Part shown: one piece after another, positions 19,029 to 27,844 of the stretch | Layout of the letters: the number at the start of each line of letters is the position of its first letter | Position numbering within the stretch: the first letter of the stretch is position 1 | Assembly (NCBI RefSeq): GCF_013911645.1 | Contig: NZ_JACESV010000002.1 | Span: forward strand, 62,001-126,000 | Source of the DNA: Allomuricauda sp. | GTDB taxonomy: Bacteria; Bacteroidota; Bacteroidia; Flavobacteriales; Flavobacteriaceae | Length of the DNA stretch: 64,000 bases | Reading direction: 5' to 3' | Made by a program: the position numbers and the translations under genes | Notes under the pieces: model-generated | Seen by the model: the letters and a program-made list of their open reading frames with translations, nothing else | What the model was told of the DNA's origin: nothing | Database searches by the model: none

Positions 19029-21200
19029 CTATCCTTTTACGCTAGCCAATTTATTTTCTTCTCTTTTGATATTGTTCTTGTGAAGGTCCTTTAGCACATT
19101 TACAGCTTCTTCAACATAAATGTCTCGTGCTAGGTCTTTATGCCATCTATCTCTTTTTTCCCTGAGAACAGAATCTTGGGTAAATAGTTCCTTCTCGTAT
19201 TGCAAGGAACTAAAAGACAGTTTGGAATCGTAATCCCTCAGGCTCTTGAACTTTTCCGAACGCTTTTTGGCTTCTTGTTCTTTGCTTACATAAGCATCGT
19301 ATTTAAGGGAAATGGTGTTTTCATCTTGCTGCTCTTTCAACCATTTCGCATTTTCCTCAATAAGCTTGATCTGCTCATTTTTCGCCATACGCTCTTTACT
19401 GTTTTTTACGGCTTCATCAAAATCAATATAGCCATCCCAAACTTCGTAATCCGCAGGGGTAATTTTATCCCAACCAAGCGGGTTTTGCTGGTCGCGTTCT
19501 CCAAGATCTATATAACTGTACCGGTCCGGAACCACAATATCGCTCTTTACACCTTCCAACTGGGTAGACCCACCGTTGATTCGGTAGAATTTTTGGGTTG
19601 TCAATTTAATGGCACCCAAATCTCCATGTTCGTTGCCCCTTACAATATTGTCCAAAGGAATTACATTTTGAACGGTTCCCTTTCCGAAAGTTTGTTTGCT
19701 TCCAATGATTACCGCTCTTTTGTAATCTTGCATGGCAGCGGCCAATATTTCCGAGGCGGAGGCGGATAGTTCGTTCACCAAGATAACCAATGGTCCATCC
19801 CACTGGATACGCTCATCCTTGTCCTCGTGAACTTCTTTGCGTTGGCCAGAGGAACGAACCTGAACGATAGGTCCATCCTTAATGAACAATCCTGCCATTT
19901 CGACAACCGTTTTTAAAGATCCTCCACCGTTGTCGCGCAAATCCAAAATAATTCCTTCTGCGCCTGCTTCTTTTAAACGTTCCAATTCCTTGGCCACATC
20001 GGTTGCTGCGTTTCTTTCGGAGTAATCTTCAAAATCCACATAGAATTTTGGAAGATTGATCAATCCATACTTTTGTTCACCAGCATCAATAGTTGCTGAT
20101 TTAGCGTAGGATTCTTCCAATTCCACAACATCTCTAGTTATGGAAACCGTTTCAATGGTTCCGTCTACTTTTCTTACTGTCAAATCAACCACGGTTCCCT
20201 CTGGGCCCTTAATCAATTTAATGGCATCTTCCAATCGCATGCCCACAATATTGATGGGTTCCTCACCCTCTTGCCCTACTTTGAGTATTTGATCTCCAAC
20301 TTCCAGCGACTGATCTCTCCAAACGGGGCCACCGGAAATAATTTCCACGATTTTGGCTCCTTCAGGCTTTTTCTGCAATCGGGCTCCGATACCTTCAAAC
20401 TTACCGGACATACCAATGTCAAATTTTTCCTTTTCTTCTGGAGCAAAGTAAAAAGTGTGGGGATCAAACTCCTCTACAATGGTGTTCAAGTATTGTACAA
20501 ACCAATCTTTGCGTTCCAAATCACCCACAAAGTCGAAAAACTCGTCCAAGGTGTTTTTGGTTACTTCCCTTGCTTCTTCCTCTGTAGTGACCTTATCAAC
20601 AGTACTAGGAATATCATTAAAAGCCAATATCTGATCGGTATTCGAAGCTGCTTCCTGATTTGCATCAGAGATCATATTGTCTACCTTATTGTCAAAAACG
20701 TTTAGGGTATTGTACTTTAGCTGTTTTCTCCAACGTTCCTTAAGTTCTTTTTTGTTGGCCGCAAAATCTTGTTCGTCATAATCGATTTCAATGGATTCAT
20801 CAAGTGTATAGTCAAAAGGGGTAGCAAGCACTTCTTTATAAATATCCTTGGCTTCCTCCATTCGCACCATTAAACGCTGGTATACGGTATTGAAAAATTC
20901 GATGTCGGTATTTCTGATCTCATCATCGATCATAAACCTGTATTTTTCAAATTCCCTGATGTCACTTTTTAGAAAGTATCTTTTGGTAGGGTCGATGATG
21001 TCAATAAAATCATCAAAAACATTGGAGCTGAAGCTATCGTTGACTTCTTTGGGTTCATAATGCCCTTTTTCCAAAACGTAGGAAATCAGTTCCAATAAAA
21101 ATTTATCCTTGTCGTCGTTATCAAAAGACTTATTGGTAAAACTGCAGGAGGCAACTGCAACAAGAATAACCAAAAGTGCCAAAATAAAGTTCTTTTTCAT
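19029..21200 (-). CDS. prc: Carboxy-terminal processing protease (Prc/Tsp, S41)
   Basis: 723 residues, the long Prc type. The N-terminus is a lipoprotein-like signal (ILALLVILVAVASCSF). A helical N-domain is followed by a PDZ domain (GIGARLQKKPEGAKIVEIISGG) and the S41 catalytic domain. The Ser-Lys dyad is visible as ELSASASEILA and SKQTFGKGTVQ, and GIILDLRDNGGGSL is the family hallmark. The charged C-terminal extension matches the Tsp C-terminal domain. It trims or degrades periplasmic proteins. It stands alone with its own terminator. Confidence 0.96.
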   Translation of the reverse strand: MKKNFILALLVILVAVASCSFTNKSFDNDDKDKFLLELISYVLEKGHYEPKEVNDSFSSNVFDDFIDIIDPTKRYFLKSDIREFEKYRFMIDDEIRNTDIEFFNTVYQRLMVRMEEAKDIYKEVLATPFDYTLDESIEIDYDEQDFAANKKELKERWRKQLKYNTLNVFDNKVDNMISDANQEAASNTDQILAFNDIPSTVDKVTTEEEAREVTKNTLDEFFDFVGDLERKDWFVQYLNTIVEEFDPHTFYFAPEEKEKFDIGMSGKFEGIGARLQKKPEGAKIVEIISGGPVWRDQSLEVGDQILKVGQEGEEPINIVGMRLEDAIKLIKGPEGTVVDLTVRKVDGTIETVSITRDVVELEESYAKSATIDAGEQKYGLINLPKFYVDFEDYSERNAATDVAKELERLKEAGAEGIILDLRDNGGGSLKTVVEMAGLFIKDGPIVQVRSSGQRKEVHEDKDERIQWDGPLVILVNELSASASEILAAAMQDYKRAVIIGSKQTFGKGTVQNVIPLDNIVRGNEHGDLGAIKLTTQKFYRINGGSTQLEGVKSDIVVPDRYSYIDLGERDQQNPLGWDKITPADYEVWDGYIDFDEAVKNSKERMAKNEQIKLIEENAKWLKEQQDENTISLKYDAYVSKEQEAKKRSEKFKSLRDYDSKLSFSSLQYEKELFTQDSVLREKRDRWHKDLARDIYVEEAVNVLKDLHKNNIKREENKLASVKG

Positions 21201-21401
21201 AATGTGATTTTTCTAGAGCGAAATAATCTGACCTCATACTGTCAAATCTTCATTACATCACCCATCGTTTCTACTTGTATGAATTCTCTAAGATACAGAA
21301 AAAACCGTGCCAGTCCTTTCCACCGCATTTAATTTTTTGTTAAACGCCCAAGGCTTCATATCCTTATGAAAAACGTATTTTTATGGCTTAAATTATCCAA
21401 G

Positions 21402-22181
21402 ATGGAAAAACCGCTTATTCTGGTTACCAACGATGATGGAATCACAGCTCCAGGACTTAGGGCGTTAATCCGCACCATGAAAGAACTTGGTGATGTTGTG
21501 GTAGTGGCTCCCGACAGCCCGCAAAGTGGTATGGGGCACGCCATTACGGTGGACAGCACTCTGTTTTCCAAAAAGGTGGTCGTTGACCATAAAGAAGGTG
21601 CACCAAGCGAGTACAGTTGCAGTGGAACCCCTGCCGATTGTGTAAAATTGGCACTTCGGGTAATTTTGGACAGAAAACCCGACATTTGTGTAAGCGGCAT
21701 CAACCACGGGTCCAATTCGTCTATCAATGTGATTTACTCAGGAACCATGAGCGCAGCCATTGAGGCCGGTATCGAAGGTATCCCTGCCATTGGATTTTCG
21801 TTGTGCGACTATGCTTGGGATGCCAATTTTGAGCCTGCGTTGGGTTCCATCAAAAAAATTGTTTCCGAAGCTTTGACCAATGGAATTCCAAAGGGAACTG
21901 TGTTGAATGTAAACATCCCGAAAACGGAAACAGTACCCAAAGGAATACGGATATGCAGGCAAGCAAGGGGAAATTGGAAAGAGGAATTTGACAAAAGAAC
22001 TAGTCCTTCTGGAAAGGATTATTATTGGTTAACGGGAGAATTTGAACTTTTGGACAAAGGCGAGGATACGGACGAATGGGCCTTGGCACAAGGCTACATT
22101 TCGGTAGTGCCTACCCAGTTCGACCTTACGGCACACCACGCCATACCACAAATAAACAACTGGAACTTAAATGAACAATAA
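21402..22181 (+). CDS. surE: 5'/3'-nucleotidase SurE
   Basis: 259 residues from the ATG at 21402 (MEKPLILVTNDDGITAPG), the usual SurE beginning; an ATG at 21366 in the same frame would add 12 unusual residues. The metal-binding DD pair, CSGTPADCVKLAL, VSGINHGSN and YSGTMSAAIEA are all present. SurE dephosphorylates nucleoside monophosphates in the cytoplasm. The next gene starts inside its last codons. Confidence 0.95.
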   Translation: MEKPLILVTNDDGITAPGLRALIRTMKELGDVVVVAPDSPQSGMGHAITVDSTLFSKKVVVDHKEGAPSEYSCSGTPADCVKLALRVILDRKPDICVSGINHGSNSSINVIYSGTMSAAIEAGIEGIPAIGFSLCDYAWDANFEPALGSIKKIVSEALTNGIPKGTVLNVNIPKTETVPKGIRICRQARGNWKEEFDKRTSPSGKDYYWLTGEFELLDKGEDTDEWALAQGYISVVPTQFDLTAHHAIPQINNWNLNEQ

Positions 22182-22458
22182 GAAAGAAATCATCATAGGA
22201 TTTATCGTAGGAATTATTGCAAATACCTTTGGAACTTTGCTCTACATTCTCATGTTTTCCGATTTGGGCATTGTGGAGACCTTTAATGCCGCCATAGAGC
22301 AAGGCCATATTGGCAGCTTATTGGCATTGGGCGCCATCTTGAACTTAGTGGCGTTTTTTGGATTTTTACGGATCAAAAGAGATCAACGGGCCAAGGGAGT
22401 TATGTTGGCCACTTTGGTAACGGCATTGGTTATATTGTTGTACAAAGTGATGTCGTAA
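22171..22458 (+). CDS. Small membrane protein, unknown function
   Basis: 95 residues with three hydrophobic segments (IIIGFIVGIIANTFGTLLYI, LLALGAILNLVAFFGFL, VMLATLVTALVILLY) separated by short charged loops. It overlaps surE by 11 bases and lies ahead of lpxB, so it is likely co-transcribed with both. I recognise no family motif. Confidence 0.75.
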   Translation: MNNKKEIIIGFIVGIIANTFGTLLYILMFSDLGIVETFNAAIEQGHIGSLLALGAILNLVAFFGFLRIKRDQRAKGVMLATLVTALVILLYKVMS

Positions 22459-22511
22459 AAAGCGAAGAACACAAGAGCTAGTTCAAGATTAAACGGTTTC
22501 ACTGAAAACTT

Positions 22512-22552
22512 TTGAACTTGAACTTGAACTTGATACTTGAACTTGATACTTG
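22512..22552 (+). repeat. Short tandem repeat before lpxB
   Basis: Six units alternate TTGAAC (6 bp) and TTGATAC (7 bp) and end four bases before the lpxB ATG. The array covers the region where the ribosome binds. Confidence 0.8.
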
Positions 22553-22555
22553 TCA

Positions 22556-23668
22556 ATGAAATATTACATCATAGCTGGTGAAGCATCGGGGGACCTGCAC
22601 GGTTCCAATCTGATCAAGGCCCTTAAAAAAGAGGATACCTCGGCAGCGATTCGTTGTTGGGGCGGTGATTTGATGCAACAAGCTGGCGGAGAATTGGCAA
22701 AACATTACAAGGACATGGCCTTTATGGGTTTTTTGGAGGTGCTGATGAACATTCCCACCATCTTCAAAAACATTTCATATTGTAAAGAAGATATTCAAAA
22801 GTTCAATCCAGACCAGATTATTTTTATTGATTTCTCCGGTTTTAATCTTAGGATTGCAAAATGGGCCAAAGAACACGGCTTTAAGACCAATTATTACATT
22901 TCACCTCAAATTTGGGCATCAAGAGAGGGCAGAATCAAAAAGATTAAGCGGGATATTGACCATATGTACGTGATCCTTCCTTTTGAAAAGGATTTTTACG
23001 AAAAAAAACACGGTTATCCAGTACAGTTTGTGGGGCACCCTTTAATTGATGCCATAGAAAACACACCGCTCCAGGATAATGAAACCTTTAGAAAAGAAAA
23101 CAGACTGGATCCTGAAAAACCCATAATTGCCCTGCTCCCAGGAAGCAGAAAACAGGAAGTACAAAAAATGTTGGAGGTGATGCTTTCCGTAAAAAAAGAT
23201 TTTTCCGATTATCAATTTGTAATCGCGGGCGCTCCCAGCCTACCCGATGATTTTTACACGCCATTTCTTAAAGGCGATAAAGTGGAATACGTTTCCAACA
23301 AAACTTATACACTTTTAAAGCATTCGCATGCTGCTATGGTCACAAGCGGAACCGCTACTTTGGAAACCGCTCTTTTTGGCATCCCTCAAGTGGTGTGCTA
23401 CAAAGGAAATTGGATTTCTTATCAAATTGCGAAGCGAATAATCACGTTGGATTATATTTCCTTGGTGAACTTAATCATGAAAAGAGAGGTTGTTAAAGAA
23501 TTGATTCAAAATGATTTATCAACAAAAAACTTAAAAAGAGAACTTTCCAAAATCGTAGATGGGGCCGAGCGAGAGCGTATGTTGTCCGACTATACATTGT
23601 TAAAAGAAAAATTGGGCGGGAAAGGCGCCAGTGAATTGGCCGCCAAATTAATTGTGAAAAATGCGTAG
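22556..23668 (+). CDS. lpxB: Lipid-A-disaccharide synthase
   Basis: 370 residues from the ATG at 22556 (MKYYIIAGEASGDLHGSNL); a TTG two codons earlier was rejected. GEASGD, FIDFSGFNLRIAKWAKE, SPQIWASREGRI, LPGSRKQEV and SGTATLETALFG are the GT19 signatures. It joins UDP-2,3-diacylglucosamine to lipid X on the inner membrane face in lipid A synthesis. It follows the surE pair and precedes the NlpC/P60 gene. Confidence 0.97.
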   Translation: MKYYIIAGEASGDLHGSNLIKALKKEDTSAAIRCWGGDLMQQAGGELAKHYKDMAFMGFLEVLMNIPTIFKNISYCKEDIQKFNPDQIIFIDFSGFNLRIAKWAKEHGFKTNYYISPQIWASREGRIKKIKRDIDHMYVILPFEKDFYEKKHGYPVQFVGHPLIDAIENTPLQDNETFRKENRLDPEKPIIALLPGSRKQEVQKMLEVMLSVKKDFSDYQFVIAGAPSLPDDFYTPFLKGDKVEYVSNKTYTLLKHSHAAMVTSGTATLETALFGIPQVVCYKGNWISYQIAKRIITLDYISLVNLIMKREVVKELIQNDLSTKNLKRELSKIVDGAERERMLSDYTLLKEKLGGKGASELAAKLIVKNA

Positions 23669-23677
23669 TTTTATCTT

Positions 23678-23701
23678 CCAAGAATGTAAATCTATTCTTG
23701 G
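23678..23701 (+). other. Hairpin immediately before the NlpC/P60 start
   Basis: A perfect 8-bp stem, CCAAGAAT and ATTCTTGG, with an 8-base loop ends directly at the ATG at 23702. It lacks a T-run, so it is not a standard terminator; it could limit ribosome access. Confidence 0.45.
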
Positions 23702-24259
23702 ATGTTACGAAAAACCATAATCTTACTGTTGCTTTTTGCCGTTACCGCTTGTGGTCCCGGTAAAAAACGACGCACCTACAGCAAGACCCGAACCGTTACG
23801 GTAGAGGGGTCCAATGAAGACACTTCCCCTTTAAAAGAACCTGAAAAGGAACGTAAAAAGAAGGGGCGTAAAAATGCTAAGGCCAATGAAATTATCTCCA
23901 CCGCATTGACTTTTTCCGGAACCCGTTACAAATACGGGGGCACCACCAAAAGGGGCATGGATTGCTCTGGATTGGTCTATGTTTCCTTACGGGAAAATGA
24001 CATTATGTTTCCACGAACCTCCTACCAAATGGCCATGGAAGGACAAAAAATAAAGGTGAACCATGTAGAAAAAGGGGATTTGCTCTTTTTTAAGACCAGC
24101 AAAACCGGAAGGCGCATCAATCATGTTGGCTTGGTAGTGGATGTGGATGGCAACGACATTAAATTTATACATGCCACAACCTCACGGGGCGTGCTGGTAT
24201 CCTCGTTACGGGAGGGGTACTGGAACAGCGCTTTTGTAAAGGCCATGCGTATCCTGTAA
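23702..24259 (+). CDS. C40 (NlpC/P60) peptidoglycan hydrolase, lipoprotein
   Basis: 185 residues. A lipoprotein signal (IILLLLFAVTAC) precedes a basic linker. The NlpC/P60 domain has the catalytic Cys in GMDCSGLVYVS, the His in RINHVGLVVDV and the third polar residue in KFIHATTSRGV. It probably cleaves D-Glu-type bonds of peptidoglycan stem peptides. The comEC gene starts one base after its stop codon. Confidence 0.92.
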   Translation: MLRKTIILLLLFAVTACGPGKKRRTYSKTRTVTVEGSNEDTSPLKEPEKERKKKGRKNAKANEIISTALTFSGTRYKYGGTTKRGMDCSGLVYVSLRENDIMFPRTSYQMAMEGQKIKVNHVEKGDLLFFKTSKTGRRINHVGLVVDVDGNDIKFIHATTSRGVLVSSLREGYWNSAFVKAMRIL

Positions 24260-24260
24260 A

Positions 24261-26276
24261 ATGCGCCAACTTAATTTTGTGTCCATAAAACTCACGATGT
24301 GTGTTATTTTGGGCATTGTTGTCGGTTTTTATTTTGAAGTTGCTCCGCTTTTGCCCCTCGTTTCAATGTCTGTTTTGCTACCCGTGCTTTACTGGGTCGC
24401 CAAAAAACAACAAAGAGAAGGGTTCCCGTATTTTGAGGTGCTTACTTCGTTCATTACGATATGCTTGGGTGTTTTTGTTGTGGGCATTTCCATGAACAGA
24501 GGAATGTCTCAACACTATACTGAACAGGCCCTCGACCAAGAAAAGGTCTGGCACCTCAAAGTGAGAGAGGTACTCAAACCAAATGCCTACTCCCACCCAT
24601 ATATTGCCCAAATTATTGCTTTGAATGGTGACGTAGCATCTGGAAAACTGCTTTTCAGTCTCTCGGTGGATTCCACTTTAAAAGAATTACAGGTTGATGA
24701 TGAACTTGTGGTCTATGCAAAACCCGATAGTATTCGGCCCCCTTTAAATCCACACCAATTTGATTATAAAAGTTATCTGCAAAAACAGGGGATTCAACAC
24801 CAAATAAGAACCAATTATGCTGCTATCATAAAAAAGCAAGGTGCTCCAAAAACTTTATTCGGTCTTGCATCCAACTTTAGGGAACACATCATATCCAAAT
24901 TGAAAAAGGAAAACTTCGGAGAAGAAGAATTGGGCGTAATCCAAGCATTGCTTTTGGGTAAGCGCGACGATATTTCTGAGAACACCTATAACAATTACAC
25001 CAATGCAGGAGCCGTTCATATTTTGGCAGTATCCGGGCTACATGTGGGCATTATCCTTTTGCTGCTGGAATTTATTTTAGTCCCGTTGGAACGTTTACCT
25101 AAAGGTAAAACCCTTAAACTCCTATTGGTTGTCCTCCTACTTTGGGGGTATGCTTTTGTGGCGGGACTTTCGCCATCCATTGTGCGTGCCGTTACCATGT
25201 TTTCTTTTGTGGCCTACGCGCTTTACCTCAACCGACCTACCAATTCATTCAACATTATTGCGCTTTCCATGTTGTTTATATTATTGGTAAAGCCCTTGTT
25301 TTTGTTCCAAGTGGGGTCCCAAATGAGTTACGCTGCGGTGTTTGCCATTGTCTGGATTTACCCCAAATTGCAAAAACTTTGGTTTCCAGATAATTTGATT
25401 ATCCGTAAAACATGGCAGTTGCTGTCCGTGAGCGTTGCGGCACAATTAGGGGTTTTACCGATTAGTTTGTTCTATTTTCACCAGTTTCCCGCCTTGTTTT
25501 TTATTTCCAACCTGCTCATTGTTCCTTTTTTAGGTTTGATTTTGGGTCTAGGAATTTTAGTCATTGCACTGGCTTTGATAGATCTTTTACCCACATTTTT
25601 GGTCGATAGTTTCAATGGGGTCATTAAAATGATGAATTCCATTATTGGCTGGGTTGCCCATCAAGAAGGTTTTATTATAAAAAATATTCCTTTTGATTCG
25701 ATTCAGCTGCTATTGGGTTACCTCATCATCATTGTTTTGGTGGTGTTTTTATCCAGACCCAAATGGAGGGTGGCTTTAGTGTTATTTGGTGGAGTTATCA
25801 TCTTGCAAAGTTGGAATATTTGGAATCAAACCCAATTGCATAAAAAAGAGGTGGTTATATTGGCGCATCGGTCTCGAAATACGGTTCTGTTGCATCAATT
25901 GGGGGATTCTCTTTCCATTATTACTCCTGATAGTTCCAACTTTGGGAGCATAGCAAACAATTATTCAGTTGCGGAACGTATTCAAAAAATGAATACATCA
26001 AAATTGAAAAACAGTTATCGCCTTGGTGATAAAAAGTTATTCGTTGTGGACAGTTTGGGTATTCTTCCTTTGGAAAAGCAACCAGATTATGTGCTGCTCA
26101 CCCAATCCCCGAAAATCAATCTAGACCGGTTTCTGGATTCCATCCGACCCAAAACAATATTCGCGGACGGAAGCAACTACCCAAGTTTGGTCAATAAATG
26201 GAAACTAAGCTGTGCACAAAAAGAAATCCCTTTCCACTATACTGGCGAAAAGGGATTTTATGTTTTTAAGTTTTAA
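24261..26276 (+). CDS. comEC: ComEC/Rec2 family DNA uptake channel protein
   Basis: 671 residues. It has N-terminal membrane helices, a DUF4131-like part, and the polytopic competence domain (HILAVSGLHVGIILLL). A C-terminal soluble part of about 140 residues follows (VVILAHRSRNTVLLHQL onward). The C-terminal part looks like a degenerate metallo-beta-lactamase fold: I see no HxHxDH motif. In competent bacteria ComEC carries single-stranded DNA across the inner membrane. It converges with the POT transporter gene. Confidence 0.9.
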   Translation: MRQLNFVSIKLTMCVILGIVVGFYFEVAPLLPLVSMSVLLPVLYWVAKKQQREGFPYFEVLTSFITICLGVFVVGISMNRGMSQHYTEQALDQEKVWHLKVREVLKPNAYSHPYIAQIIALNGDVASGKLLFSLSVDSTLKELQVDDELVVYAKPDSIRPPLNPHQFDYKSYLQKQGIQHQIRTNYAAIIKKQGAPKTLFGLASNFREHIISKLKKENFGEEELGVIQALLLGKRDDISENTYNNYTNAGAVHILAVSGLHVGIILLLLEFILVPLERLPKGKTLKLLLVVLLLWGYAFVAGLSPSIVRAVTMFSFVAYALYLNRPTNSFNIIALSMLFILLVKPLFLFQVGSQMSYAAVFAIVWIYPKLQKLWFPDNLIIRKTWQLLSVSVAAQLGVLPISLFYFHQFPALFFISNLLIVPFLGLILGLGILVIALALIDLLPTFLVDSFNGVIKMMNSIIGWVAHQEGFIIKNIPFDSIQLLLGYLIIIVLVVFLSRPKWRVALVLFGGVIILQSWNIWNQTQLHKKEVVILAHRSRNTVLLHQLGDSLSIITPDSSNFGSIANNYSVAERIQKMNTSKLKNSYRLGDKKLFVVDSLGILPLEKQPDYVLLTQSPKINLDRFLDSIRPKTIFADGSNYPSLVNKWKLSCAQKEIPFHYTGEKGFYVFKF

Positions 26277-26284
26277 ATCTGTTT

Positions 26285-27820
26285 TTAATGTACTTTGCCC
26301 ATCAACCTTTTGATCAATGGTGAAGCTAAAATCACTAAAACACCAGCTCCCAAAGCATATTCGGCTATGAGCATAAAACCATCTGTGTATACATTAAGAG
26401 TTTCAAAGCCGCTTATATCGGCATCTGTACTTTCTATGGCCAATTGTTTACCGATAAAGCCAACTACCTGAAATGCAAATGCAGATGATAAAAACCACAC
26501 TCCCATCATAAATGCTACGATGCGTTTAGGAGATAGGTCCGTAATTTTGGACAGTCCAACAGGAGACATGAACAATTCCCCAACGGATAACAAGAAGTAC
26601 ATCAACAACAAGTACGTGAAGGGAACAAAACCGTTTTCGTTGGCACTTGCCCCACTTACGGCCAAGGCATAAAAGCTAACTCCGGCCAACAAAAGCCCCA
26701 TTCCGAACTTGTAAGGCGTTCTTGGGTTGAGTTTCTTTTTAGAGAGCCATTGCCACATTAAAGAAATTGGAATGGCCAAAATAATGATCCACATGGAGTT
26801 CAATGAATTGGTCTGGGAAGCGGACATGATTCCCTCCAAATCCACATTTCGGGCGGCAAAGAGTGTGATTACACTGCCCGAAAGCTCATGAAAGCCCCAA
26901 AAGATGGTCATAAAAAAGGTAATCAGTACGGCGACAAATAGTTTTTTACGTTCATCAACGGTTGCTTTGTACATAATGTAACCCAAGTATACCAATATGG
27001 ATAATCCTATCAATTTGAAAATCACATTGACGATGTTCTGATCGTCAAAGAAAGTTCCTTCTGCACCCAATGCTTTGTAAGCCGACAATAAATAGGCTAT
27101 CACTGGAACCGAGGCAAAAGCCAAAACCGGCACCAATACTCCTTGTTTTAGACCGAAAATCTTTTTTTCAATGTTTCCATTTGCTGGTGGAAGTCCTTTA
27201 TCTCCAAAAACCCCTTTTTTGATTCCGCTCCAAAAAACGATCAAACCTGTAAGCATCCCTATTCCTGCTAATCCAAATCCATAATGCCACCCATATTTAG
27301 CTGCCAAGAAACCGCAAAGCAATGGAGCTACCCAACCGCCAATGTTGATTCCCATATAAAAAATGGTGAACCCAGAATCCTTTTTAGGATCTCCATCTTT
27401 ATACAGCGAACCTACAAATGTTGATATGTTTGGTTTGAAGAATCCGTTACCGGCTATAATGAGCGAAAGTGCCAGAAAAAAAGTGATGTTGTTTTCGATG
27501 GCCAGCACAAAATGTCCCAAGGACATTAAGATACCTCCCAAAAAAATAGATTTTCGCATCCCAAGAATGCTATCGGAAATACGTCCACCAATAACGGTGG
27601 AAGCGTAAACCAAAGAACCGTACGATGAATACACTGCCGCTGTGGCGTAATCCCTTTCCATTAAAGCTGCGAAAATCACATCTACCATGTAAAGGGTGAG
27701 CAAAGCTCGCATTCCATAAAAACTGAAACGCTCCCATAACTCTGCAAAAAAGAGGTAGAACAATCCCCTTGGATGCCCAAATATTTGTTTTTCGCTTTCT
27801 GGTTTGGATACTTCTGTCAT
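26285..27820 (-). CDS. POT family proton-dependent peptide transporter
   Basis: 511 residues with about 13-14 membrane helices. PTR2 signatures are visible: FSFYGMRALLTLYMV, GGRISDSILGMRK, and FTIFYMGINIGGWVAPLLCG. It imports di- and tripeptides with protons. It lies 24 bases downstream of a DPP-IV-like peptidase gene on the same strand, so peptide release and uptake are probably co-expressed. Confidence 0.95.
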   Translation of the reverse strand: MTEVSKPESEKQIFGHPRGLFYLFFAELWERFSFYGMRALLTLYMVDVIFAALMERDYATAAVYSSYGSLVYASTVIGGRISDSILGMRKSIFLGGILMSLGHFVLAIENNITFFLALSLIIAGNGFFKPNISTFVGSLYKDGDPKKDSGFTIFYMGINIGGWVAPLLCGFLAAKYGWHYGFGLAGIGMLTGLIVFWSGIKKGVFGDKGLPPANGNIEKKIFGLKQGVLVPVLAFASVPVIAYLLSAYKALGAEGTFFDDQNIVNVIFKLIGLSILVYLGYIMYKATVDERKKLFVAVLITFFMTIFWGFHELSGSVITLFAARNVDLEGIMSASQTNSLNSMWIIILAIPISLMWQWLSKKKLNPRTPYKFGMGLLLAGVSFYALAVSGASANENGFVPFTYLLLMYFLLSVGELFMSPVGLSKITDLSPKRIVAFMMGVWFLSSAFAFQVVGFIGKQLAIESTDADISGFETLNVYTDGFMLIAEYALGAGVLVILASPLIKRLMGKVH

Positions 27821-27844
27821 AACAGGTCTGTATTGGTTAAAATT

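Noticed and set aside
22512-22552. Possible CRISPR array
   Set aside because: Units of 6-7 bases without spacers; a simple tandem repeat.
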